Source: Myroides fluvii
GTDB lineage: Bacteria; Bacteroidota; Bacteroidia; Flavobacteriales; Flavobacteriaceae
Direction of reading: 5' to 3'
NCBI RefSeq assembly: GCF_009792295.1
Contig: NZ_CP039934.1
Span: forward strand, 1,322,501 to 1,386,500
DNA length: 64,000 nucleotides
Shown here: one piece after another, positions 1-7,286 of the stretch
Layout of the letters: each line of letters opens with the position of its first letter
How positions within the stretch are numbered: position 1 is the first letter of the stretch
Notes under the pieces: model-generated
The model's input: the letters and a program-made list of their open reading frames with translations, nothing else
What the model was told of the DNA's origin: nothing
Databases searched by the model: none
Translations under genes and position numbers: made by a program

Positions 1-1
1 G

Positions 2-640
2 GAGGGTACAAGAACCTTCATCAGTTTCAAAAATGGAAATAGGGCCAATTACGATTTAATTATTGATGAGATTCGCTTTGAGGATGGAACCCCAGTAGAG
101 GACGATGGCGGACCAGTTGATCCGGAACCAGAACCAGCTCCTGCAGATATCGTGGCCAATTTCAACAATTGGGATGAGTTTACCAGTAAGCTAAGTACGC
201 ATGGTTTAAAACCCTATGCTACGCATGCGCCTGGAGAAGGCCGAAACGGAAAAGATGCGATGAAACTTTCCGGGACAACAACAGCCAATGATTTTGTCTT
301 TACAATCAATGGAAAACAAGCACCAGCAGGAAAGACAAAACTAGTGGTTTGGGTAAAGGGAACATCCGATAAAAAATCACTTTCGTTCAACGTCAATAAA
401 CCCGCGGGAGGCTATGATCCTTTTAATGCAGGAACCGTAGGAAATGCCAATTTAGACCTTGCCAAATTTACCACCAATCAATACAATGGCACCATTGATA
501 CGGGCGGTGAATGGGTGAAAATAACGCTCGACTTAAGTGATACAGCATACAATAGCACAGGCAGTGGAGATGTCTTCTCTTTAAAAACAGGAAGTGGATC
601 CATTTATGAATTATTAATTGACAGTATTTATTTTCAATAA
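2..640 (+). CDS. C-terminal part of a secreted multidomain protein (5' end outside window)
   Basis: The reading frame is open from base 2, so the gene starts left of the window. The visible part has the end of one module (a Y-D-L-I-I-D-E-I-R-F strand), a linker rich in Pro, Glu and Asp (about residues 36-50), then one complete module of about 160 residues ending in a similar strand (Y-E-L-L-I-D-S-I-Y-F). The GTG at 152 is only an internal codon. The repeated strand suggests two tandem beta-sandwich modules of the carbohydrate-binding kind. No sorting domain or catalytic motif is visible, so the function is unknown. A strong hairpin terminator follows. Confidence 0.6.
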   Translation, partial: EGTRTFISFKNGNRANYDLIIDEIRFEDGTPVEDDGGPVDPEPEPAPADIVANFNNWDEFTSKLSTHGLKPYATHAPGEGRNGKDAMKLSGTTTANDFVFTINGKQAPAGKTKLVVWVKGTSDKKSLSFNVNKPAGGYDPFNAGTVGNANLDLAKFTTNQYNGTIDTGGEWVKITLDLSDTAYNSTGSGDVFSLKTGSGSIYELLIDSIYFQ

Positions 641-657
641 ATAAACTACACAAAAAT

Positions 658-732
658 AAAAGCTCGGTTAGTCTGGACTGACCCCAAAAAGTGTCTAACT
701 TTTTGGGGCATGTCTAGTCCGAGCTTTTTTTA
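658..732 (+). terminator. Compound hairpin terminator after the first gene
   Basis: An outer AGCTCGG/CCGAGCT stem (661-667 with 719-725) encloses a perfect 11-bp inner stem CCCCAAAAAGT/ACTTTTTGGGG (682-692 with 698-708), followed by T7. The two stems are separated by unpaired bases including GGACT/AGTCC. It ends transcription of the left-edge gene. Confidence 0.75.
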
Positions 733-993
733 TTCTAAAATCAAGAAATACTTACTTTTCTATCACACTGAATTGCTATTTTATTTTCATATCCCCACAT
801 CCATTTTAATATACATCCATTTCAATATACATTCTTCTTTATCTCATTAGGTTTATATTTTAGTGTTCGATGAATCTTCACTACGTTACGATTTACACTT
901 CGTTACAATTTACTCTTACTTCATTCCTCTCTCCTGTTCTAAAGCTATTCTAGGCTATTTAAAACAAAAGACAGTCCTAAACCTATACAAAAC
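733..993. other. Gene-free stretch with two short tandem duplications
   Basis: Together with the flanking terminators this makes about 400 bp without a gene (641-1043). I see no coding or RNA signal. It contains a 16-bp unit twice (797-812, 813-828; one mismatch) and a 17-bp unit twice (879-895, 896-912; few mismatches). It lies between two convergent transcription units. Confidence 0.5.
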
Positions 994-1021
994 AAAAAAG
1001 ACGCTTAAAAAGCGTCTTTTT
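994..1021 (-). terminator. Terminator of the atp operon
   Basis: AAGACGCT and AGCGTCTT arms around a TAAAA loop, with a T run on the minus-strand 3' side, directly after atpG. Confidence 0.8.
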
Positions 1022-1043
1022 ATAAAAGTATAATCTATTTCGA

Positions 1044-1907
1044 TTAGTTGTTTAATGCTTCTGCACCACCAACAATCTCTAAAATTTCATTTGTAATCGC
1101 AGCCTGACGAGCTTTGTTGTAACTTAATTTCAACTCATTTCTCAATTCTTGTGCGTTATCTGTTGCTTTGTGCATCGCAGTCATACGAGCTCCGTGCTCA
1201 GATGCTACAGAATCAGCAATTGCTTTGAACAATTGTGTTTTTAGCGACAAAGGAATTAAAGTTTCAATGATCTCTTCTTTCGAAGGTTCATAAATATAAT
1301 CCGACGCTGCTGCAGTTGCTTCTGTTTCGATTGGCAATAATGGCAAAAATTGCTCTGTAACTACGTTTTGAGTAGCTGCATTTTTAAACTGGTTATATAC
1401 AACTTGAATCGAATCGTACTTCTCATTCACAAACGCTTCCATTACATGCTCAGCAATAACTGCTGTATGATCAAAATCAAAATGATCGTATAATGAACTT
1501 TGGTTATCAACAATGTGGAATGATTTTTTAAGGATATCATTTCCTTTTTTTCCAATTGTCAATAAATCAATGTTTGCTCCTTTGAACGTTGTATTCGCTA
1601 AAACATTAATTTGTTTAATGATGTTGGCATTGAAACCCCCACACAAACCTCTGTTTGAAGTTACTGTAATAAGCAATACATTTTTAACCTCTCTAACTTG
1701 CGAATATACACCTGAATTCTCTCCCTCTAAAGTAGAACTAACATTTTGAATAATCTCAGTTAGCTTCTCTGAATAAGGACGCATAGCTGTAATCGTATCC
1801 GTAGCTTTTTTCAATTTTGCTGCAGATACCATTTTCATCGCAGATGTAATCTGCATTGTAGATCCAATAGAAGAAATCCTATTGCGTATTTCTTTAAGAT
1901 TTGCCAT
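1044..1907 (-). CDS. atpG: F1F0 ATP synthase subunit gamma
   Basis: 287 residues, normal for bacterial gamma. This is the rotor stalk of F1, turning inside the alpha3-beta3 head to couple proton flow to ATP synthesis. The N-terminal helix M-A-N-L-K-E-I-R-N-R-I and the C-terminal helix with R-Q-A-A-I-T-N-E-I-L-E-I-V-G-G-A are the conserved coiled-coil ends of the family. It is the last gene of the cluster, 67 bp after atpA. atpD and atpC (beta, epsilon) do not follow, which matches the split atp genes of Bacteroidota. Confidence 0.97.
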   Translation of the reverse strand: MANLKEIRNRISSIGSTMQITSAMKMVSAAKLKKATDTITAMRPYSEKLTEIIQNVSSTLEGENSGVYSQVREVKNVLLITVTSNRGLCGGFNANIIKQINVLANTTFKGANIDLLTIGKKGNDILKKSFHIVDNQSSLYDHFDFDHTAVIAEHVMEAFVNEKYDSIQVVYNQFKNAATQNVVTEQFLPLLPIETEATAAASDYIYEPSKEEIIETLIPLSLKTQLFKAIADSVASEHGARMTAMHKATDNAQELRNELKLSYNKARQAAITNEILEIVGGAEALNN

Positions 1908-1974
1908 TTGAAAACGTATATAATTCAGAAAGAGAATAAGCTTTTAGACAAGCTTAAACTCTTTCAAAAAATTC

Positions 1975-3549
1975 TTAATATTTTGAAGCTAATTCTTTAG
2001 CTACTTTCTCTAAAACGCTAGTTTGTTCGTCACCGAATTTACCTGCTTTTAATTGATCTAAAACATCTCTATGACGTGAGTTAAGAGCTTCAATGAAATC
2101 TTTTTCAAACTCTTTCACTTTGTTCACAGGAACATTTCTCAATAAGTTTTTAGATCCAGCATAAATAATAGCTACTTGATCTTCTACTGTATAAGGATCG
2201 TTAACTGCTTGTTTCAAGATTTCAACGTTGCGTTGACCTTTTGAAATAACGTTCATTGTAGCAGCATCTAAATCAGAACCAAATTTCGCGAATGCTTCTA
2301 ATTCACGGAATTGCGCTTGGTCAAGTTTTAATGTACCTGCTACTTTTTTCATTGATTTAATTTGAGCAGAACCTCCAACACGAGATACCGAAATACCTAC
2401 GTTAATTGCAGGACGTACCCCTGAGTTGAACAAGTCAGACTCTAAGAAAATCTGTCCATCCGTAATTGAAATTACGTTTGTTGGAATATAAGCAGAAACG
2501 TCACCCGCTTGTGTCTCAATAATAGGTAAAGCTGTTAATGATCCACCACCTTTAACAAAAGGTTTGATTGATTCTGGAAGGTCATTCATGTTTTTAGCGA
2601 TTTCATCATCACCAATAACGCGAGCTGCTCTTTCTAATAATCTTGAGTGAAGGTAGAAAACGTCTCCAGGGTAAGCCTCACGTCCCGGTGGTCTTCTTAA
2701 GATCAAAGACATCTCACGGTAAGCAACAGCTTGTTTAGATAAATCATCATAAATAATCAACGCTGGACGACCAGTATCACGGAAGTACTCTCCGATAGCA
2801 GCACCTGCCATAGCAGAGTAAACTTGCATTGGAGCAGGATCTGATGCGTTAGCCGCAACGATGATTGTATAGTCCATTGCACCTTTTTCTTCTAATGTTT
2901 TAGCGATAGCTGCAACAGTTGAAGCTTTTTGTCCAATAGCAACATAGATACAGTAAACAGGTTGACCTGCATCATAGAATTCTTTTTGATTTAGAATTGT
3001 ATCGATACAAACTGTAGTTTTTCCTGTTTGACGGTCACCAATAACTAACTCACGTTGTCCACGTCCAACAGGGATCATCGCGTCAATCGCTTTAATACCT
3101 GTTTGCAATGGTTCAGTTACGGGTTGACGGTAAATAACACCTGGTGCTTTACGCTCCAATGGCATTTCATATAAATCACCTTCGATAGGACCTTTACCAT
3201 CGATTGGTTGTCCTAACGTATTCACAACACGTCCTACCATTTTCTCTCCTACGCGTAGAGAAGCGATACGACCTGTTCTTTTCACAGTAGCACCTTCGCT
3301 TACACCAACAGAAGAACCTAACAATACAATACCAACGTTATCTTCTTCTAAGTTTTGTACCATTGCCTCTAAACCGTTGTCAAATACAACTAGCTCTCCG
3401 TACTCAGCATTTGTCAACCCGTAAACACGAGCAACTCCATCTCCTACTTCTAGTACTGTACCTACTTCTTCTAAAGAAGCCTCAGAGCTAAATCCAGATA
3501 ATTGTTTCTTTAAAATCGCTGAAATCTCAGCTGGTTTAATGTCCGCCAT
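1975..3549 (-). CDS. atpA: F1F0 ATP synthase subunit alpha
   Basis: 524 residues. This is the nucleotide-binding, non-catalytic F1 subunit. The Walker A motif G-D-R-Q-T-G-K-T lies at residues 171-178, and the family signature [14 protein letters not shown] is present near residue 375. The N-terminal beta-barrel, central ATPase and C-terminal helical domains all have normal length. It sits between atpH and atpG in the usual order. Confidence 0.98.
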   Translation of the reverse strand: MADIKPAEISAILKKQLSGFSSEASLEEVGTVLEVGDGVARVYGLTNAEYGELVVFDNGLEAMVQNLEEDNVGIVLLGSSVGVSEGATVKRTGRIASLRVGEKMVGRVVNTLGQPIDGKGPIEGDLYEMPLERKAPGVIYRQPVTEPLQTGIKAIDAMIPVGRGQRELVIGDRQTGKTTVCIDTILNQKEFYDAGQPVYCIYVAIGQKASTVAAIAKTLEEKGAMDYTIIVAANASDPAPMQVYSAMAGAAIGEYFRDTGRPALIIYDDLSKQAVAYREMSLILRRPPGREAYPGDVFYLHSRLLERAARVIGDDEIAKNMNDLPESIKPFVKGGGSLTALPIIETQAGDVSAYIPTNVISITDGQIFLESDLFNSGVRPAINVGISVSRVGGSAQIKSMKKVAGTLKLDQAQFRELEAFAKFGSDLDAATMNVISKGQRNVEILKQAVNDPYTVEDQVAIIYAGSKNLLRNVPVNKVKEFEKDFIEALNSRHRDVLDQLKAGKFGDEQTSVLEKVAKELASKY

Positions 3550-3590
3550 TTTTATCTATGTTTATACACGAAAATTCGTGCGGTGATTTT

Positions 3591-4127
3591 TTAATTAGTT
3601 AATTCTCTTTTTAATACTTGTAATTGATTTGCTAAAGAAGCATTGTATTGGATATCTCCAATTTTCAAGATAAACCCTCCTAAGATTGATTCATCTACAA
3701 TATTTGTAATCACAGCTTCTTTTCCAGGAGCTAAAGCTTTTACTTTTTCAAGTACTTTAGCCTCTATACTCGCATCAATAGGCATTGCTGTAGTAACAAT
3801 TACTTTCTCAATACCTTTGTACAAATCGTATTGCTTTTGAAACGATGAAGCAATTGCTTCTAAAATTCCGAATCTACCATTTGCTTGTAATACCTTGAAT
3901 AATTCTTTTGTCCCTTCTTGAACCGTTGCAAACACTTCCAATAAAGCGTTTAATTTCAACTGATCTTTAACGATAGGATTCACAAGAAAAGTATTCAACT
4001 CCTTGCTTTGAGCGATTGATTGAGAAATAAGGATCATATCCCCATTGATAGCATCAACATTTCCTTTTTCCAAAGAAACCTCAAGCATTGCTTTTGCATA
4101 ACGTGCCGCAGCTCTTGTGCTTACCAT
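3591..4127 (-). CDS. atpH: F1F0 ATP synthase subunit delta
   Basis: 178 residues. OSCP-like stator subunit linking the F1 crown to the b-subunit stalk. It has the conserved N-terminal helical start (R-A-A-A-R-Y-A-K-A) and the C-terminal G-G-F-I-L-K-I-G pattern. It lies only 7 bp after atpF, which argues for coupled expression. Confidence 0.95.
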   Translation of the reverse strand: MVSTRAAARYAKAMLEVSLEKGNVDAINGDMILISQSIAQSKELNTFLVNPIVKDQLKLNALLEVFATVQEGTKELFKVLQANGRFGILEAIASSFQKQYDLYKGIEKVIVTTAMPIDASIEAKVLEKVKALAPGKEAVITNIVDESILGGFILKIGDIQYNASLANQLQVLKRELTN

Positions 4128-4134
4128 AGTGATA

Positions 4135-4635
4135 TTAGTTTAATTTTACATCATCTAACATTTTCTCAACCAATCTAGTTTGAGCTTCTTTGTTAGATAA
4201 TTGATCTTTCAATAATTTTTCAGCGATTTCAATTGAAATAGATGAAACTTGCGTTTTTAAATCAAGAATAGCCGCAGCTTTCTCGCTTTCAATCGTAGCT
4301 TTTGCTTGAGCGATTAATTTTTCACCCTGAGCTTCTGCTTCTGACTTAGCATCAGCGATCAATTTTTCTTTGATCTCACGAGCTTCTTTTAGTAAAGTAT
4401 CGCGCTCCGCACGAGCTTCAGCTAATAACTTTTCGTTATCTGCTTTTAAATTAGCCATTTCTCTTTTAGCGTTTTCTGCAGCTGCTAATGCATCAGTAAT
4501 ACCCTCTTCACGAGCTTCTAAAGCATTTACAATTGGTTTCCACGCGAATTTTCCTAAGATAACAACAATTACTATCATAATAATTAGTTGCCAGAAAAAT
4601 AGTCCAAAACTGAAATCGTTAATTAACTTATCCAT
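4135..4635 (-). CDS. atpF: F1F0 ATP synthase subunit b
   Basis: 166 residues. One N-terminal membrane helix (about 8-30) is followed by a long Ala/Glu/Lys-rich coiled coil, the peripheral stator stalk. The motif K-F-A-W-K-P-I just after the helix is typical of the family. Gene order c-b-delta-alpha-gamma is standard. Confidence 0.96.
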   Translation of the reverse strand: MDKLINDFSFGLFFWQLIIMIVIVVILGKFAWKPIVNALEAREEGITDALAAAENAKREMANLKADNEKLLAEARAERDTLLKEAREIKEKLIADAKSEAEAQGEKLIAQAKATIESEKAAAILDLKTQVSSISIEIAEKLLKDQLSNKEAQTRLVEKMLDDVKLN

Positions 4636-4734
4636 TATCTAAAATTATACTTTTTAATACCTGTTTTGTTTAATTAAAATAAGAAGTTTACCTGTAACCA
4701 ACCGTTACAGATAAACTCTTTGTACTGACTTGGA

Positions 4735-4929
4735 TTAATTACCTAAGATTAAAGCACCGAATGCTAAACCTTCCAATAATGCTCCAATGATAATCATTGC
4801 AGTTTGGATTTTTCCAGCAGCTTCTGGTTGACGAGCAATAGCGTCCATTGCAGAAGAACCAATTTTACCTAAACCGTAACCAGCTCCGATTACGATTAAA
4901 CCTGCACCAATGATAGTTGGGATTGTCAT
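4735..4929 (-). CDS. atpE: F1F0 ATP synthase subunit c
   Basis: 64 residues forming a two-helix hairpin. The first helix has the Gly-rich packing motif (G-A-G-L-I-V-I-G-A-G-Y-G-L-G), the loop has R-Q-P-E, and the second helix carries the ion-binding Glu53 in L-L-E-G-L-A-F. No obvious sodium-type Glu-Ser/Thr pair is seen, so proton coupling is more likely (inference). The flanking gaps of 99 bp to atpF and 62 bp to atpB are longer than elsewhere in the operon and could allow the extra expression needed for the c-ring. Confidence 0.95.
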   Translation of the reverse strand: MTIPTIIGAGLIVIGAGYGLGKIGSSAMDAIARQPEAAGKIQTAMIIIGALLEGLAFGALILGN

Positions 4930-4991
4930 AGTATTGAATTTAATATTAATTAAACAAATTATTTATACTCTAATTTTTATTTTCTCTTTTA

Positions 4992-6170
4992 TTAATGTGC
5001 TTCTTCGTGATCATGCTCAGCAACTGCCATTCCAATAAATAAAGAAGACAACATCGTAAAGATAAACGCCTGTAAGAACGCCACTAAGATTTCCAATACA
5101 ACTAAGAACGTTGACAAGAAGAATCCGATTCCGATTGCTCCACCTGCTCCTAGCGCTTCTTTCATTACGAAGATGATTGCGATTAATCCGAAAACTACCG
5201 AGTGACCGGCTGTAATGTTTGCGAATAAACGCACCATTAATGAGAACGGCTTAATGATTGCACCTAAAATCTCAATTGGCATTAACATAATTTTCATTGG
5301 CACCGGAACTCCTGGCATCCACAACATGTGTTTCCAATAGTCTTTGTTTGCAGAAAAATGTACAATCACAAAAGTAAAAATTGCCAAACAAGCCGTTACT
5401 GAAATACTCCCTGTTACGTTAAATCCTAGTGGAGTTAATCCCAAGATATTCAAAATGAAAATCAAGAAGAAAACAGACAGTAAGTAAGGCATGAATTTTT
5501 TATACTTCGCTTTTCCTATATTTGGAACAGCCATTTCATCGCGAACATAAAGCACCAAAGGTTCTAACCCTCTAGCAATACCTTTTGGTAAATTATTAGG
5601 TCCGTTTTTGTATGTTTTTGCCAATCCTAAGAATAGGATAAACATTAAAATTGTAGTAAAAAACAAAGAAGCTACGTTCTTTGTGATAGAGAAATCAAGT
5701 GGTTTCTCATTTGTTGGATGATGTGCTTCATCGTACGTAATGGTACCTTCAGCATCTGTTTTGTATATCTTACCGTGATATAATTTGTAGAATTGTCCGT
5801 CTTTCTCCACTACTTGTTTTCCGTAGTCAAATTCTGACGACATGAAGATTTTAAGACCGTTGTCAATTAAAATAACGGGCAGTGCAAAACCATAGTTTTT
5901 ACCCGTTTCTTCATCAGAAAAGAAGATGAAAGAATAATCATCTGCCAAGTGATGCTTAATATGAGCTTGAACTTTCTCAGCTTGAGTCATTTCAGCAGGG
6001 TTTTCTATTTTTTCCCCTTCAACTACTTCGAGGGTTCTTTCAATAGATTGCTCAGCTTCTTGAATTGAGTTTTCAAGCTTTTGAGTAGTAGTTTGCGCGT
6101 ACGAAAATACCGACGAGGCTGTAAATAAAACAGCTGCTAATAAATTCAGTGATTTCTTGAGAGTCACCAT
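4992..6170 (-). CDS. atpB: F1F0 ATP synthase subunit a with signal peptide and N-terminal extension
   Basis: 392 residues against about 270 in E. coli. Residues 1-25 look like a cleavable signal peptide (hydrophobic core ending S-Y-A-Q). Residues 27-160 form a hydrophilic, His/Glu-rich extracytoplasmic region, and the canonical multi-helix a-subunit starts near 165. The essential Arg is R314 in L-M-V-R-L-F-A-N. The long exported N-terminus is usual for Bacteroidota a subunits and its role is unknown to me. A TACTTTTG -7 box lies upstream at 6211-6218, so the structural atp genes probably have their own promoter. The last residues are His/Glu rich (E-H-D-H-E-E-A-H). Confidence 0.95.
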   Translation of the reverse strand: MVTLKKSLNLLAAVLFTASSVFSYAQTTTQKLENSIQEAEQSIERTLEVVEGEKIENPAEMTQAEKVQAHIKHHLADDYSFIFFSDEETGKNYGFALPVILIDNGLKIFMSSEFDYGKQVVEKDGQFYKLYHGKIYKTDAEGTITYDEAHHPTNEKPLDFSITKNVASLFFTTILMFILFLGLAKTYKNGPNNLPKGIARGLEPLVLYVRDEMAVPNIGKAKYKKFMPYLLSVFFLIFILNILGLTPLGFNVTGSISVTACLAIFTFVIVHFSANKDYWKHMLWMPGVPVPMKIMLMPIEILGAIIKPFSLMVRLFANITAGHSVVFGLIAIIFVMKEALGAGGAIGIGFFLSTFLVVLEILVAFLQAFIFTMLSSLFIGMAVAEHDHEEAH

Positions 6171-6210
6171 ATCTTAACTTCTTGAATATTTTGGTTCCTA
6201 AAATTTTGTG

Positions 6211-6218
6211 CAAAAGTA
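6211..6218 (-). promoter_or_regulatory. -7 box for atpB operon
   Basis: TACTTTTG on the minus strand, 40 bp before the atpB start and just after the DUF6168 gene. It matches the Bacteroidota TAnnTTTG consensus; no clear -33 element was found. Confidence 0.5.
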
Positions 6219-6259
6219 CAATAATTCTTGTATTATCATACCTTTATACCAAACTTTTT

Positions 6260-6673
6260 TTACTTAGTTTCATTTGATGTAGTATTCTTATTTAAAATAC
6301 TATAGGCGATAAATGCATCCCCGCCGAGGAAAACCAATACAATCAGTAAAAAATTGTATTTAAATCCTTCATCTGATCCCTCGTGATTTAATCCGTTTTT
6401 TGCGAATAAATAACTCGCAATTAATCGCATGGTAATGAATCCTAAGAAGACAAACCCTAAATTATTGGGCAAGCTATTTTTGATTCCAAACATCGCAAAA
6501 AATACAACAATGGAGAAGATGAATTCAAATCCATAAAACTTTTCTAAACTATATCCGAGCTCGATTAAGGAATTTCCTGCATCGGTAAAAGCCACGACGG
6601 CATAATGTAGGGCAAATACCACGACTAAGCCAATAAAAAGTTTTAATCCAATTTGTAGTGTTTCTTTATCCAT
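6260..6673 (-). CDS. DUF6168-like four-helix membrane protein of the atp cluster
   Basis: 137 residues with about four hydrophobic segments (roughly 8-28, 48-66, 72-90, 103-125) and a hydrophilic tail. It sits between the atpZ-like gene (4-bp gap) and atpB, the place where AtpI-type assembly factors occur. By context it may assist F0 assembly or c-ring insertion. The family name is from memory and the function is inferred only from position. Confidence 0.7.
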   Translation of the reverse strand: MDKETLQIGLKLFIGLVVVFALHYAVVAFTDAGNSLIELGYSLEKFYGFEFIFSIVVFFAMFGIKNSLPNNLGFVFLGFITMRLIASYLFAKNGLNHEGSDEGFKYNFLLIVLVFLGGDAFIAYSILNKNTTSNETK

Positions 6674-6677
6674 TCTA

Positions 6678-6890
6678 TTATTTATTTAACTGGTTGACTT
6701 GTTTAATTACTTGGTACAAAGCTAAACCTACTCCCAATAAAGTACAAATTTTATTTGCAATTGCGTTTTCAAATCCATACTTATCATCCAACCAAAGCCC
6801 TAATTGGTGTGATAAATAAATAATTATCCCCATCTGAATGGGGATATTAATTAAAGCCAACCACTTATTGGGTGATTTCTTTTCTGTCAT
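6678..6890 (-). CDS. AtpZ/AtpI-like small F0-associated membrane protein
   Basis: 70 residues from the ATG at 6890. Two hydrophobic helices are separated by a short charged loop (L-W-L-D-D-K-Y-G), the pattern of AtpZ/AtpI-type proteins encoded at the head of atp operons. I chose this start rather than one 11 codons upstream because its ATG overlaps the stop of the bactofilin gene (TAATG), a coupling arrangement. A role in F0 assembly is inferred from family and context. Confidence 0.75.
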   Translation of the reverse strand: MTEKKSPNKWLALINIPIQMGIIIYLSHQLGLWLDDKYGFENAIANKICTLLGVGLALYQVIKQVNQLNK

Positions 6891-7270
6891 TAAGCTAACT
6901 GCTCTTGGCCTACCATTTGGCATTTAACATCGATCTTCGCACCGGGTTCTACGGCTAAACGACCTACCTTGATATCGCCTTTAATTCGAGCAGCGGATTT
7001 TACTGTAAGCAAATCATTCACAAGAATATTGCCTATTATTTCGCCTTCAATTTCGCTGTTTTCACAGCTTATATTTCCGACAATTCGCGCTATAGGTCCT
7101 AATACTAATCGTCCTTTTACCACGACATTTCCTTCAATCACGCCGTCAATTCGGATATCAGCTATAGCCTCAATATCTCCTTTAATCGTTGTTCCTTCAA
7201 CAATTCGATTTGTTTGTCCCAACAAATCCAATCCTGTTCCTTTTACTTTCTTTTTCGATTTATCAAACAT
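6890..7270 (-). CDS. Bactofilin (polymer-forming cytoskeletal protein)
   Basis: 126 residues from the ATG at 7270. The core (about 25-115) has the repeating Gly/Ile/Val pattern of the bactofilin right-handed beta-helix (I-D-G-V-I-E-G-N-V-V, I-V-G-N-I-S, I-K-G-D-I-K-V-G). It is flanked by a Lys-rich N-terminus and a short tail. A start 12 codons further upstream would overlap porW by 20 bp and adds non-conserved residues, so I prefer 7270. Bactofilins assemble into filaments near the membrane. Its place between porW and the atp genes, with a TAATG overlap to the next gene, means it is co-transcribed with both. Confidence 0.88.
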   Translation of the reverse strand: MFDKSKKKVKGTGLDLLGQTNRIVEGTTIKGDIEAIADIRIDGVIEGNVVVKGRLVLGPIARIVGNISCENSEIEGEIIGNILVNDLLTVKSAARIKGDIKVGRLAVEPGAKIDVKCQMVGQEQLA

Positions 7271-7286
7271 TGTAAAAACGCTTTTT

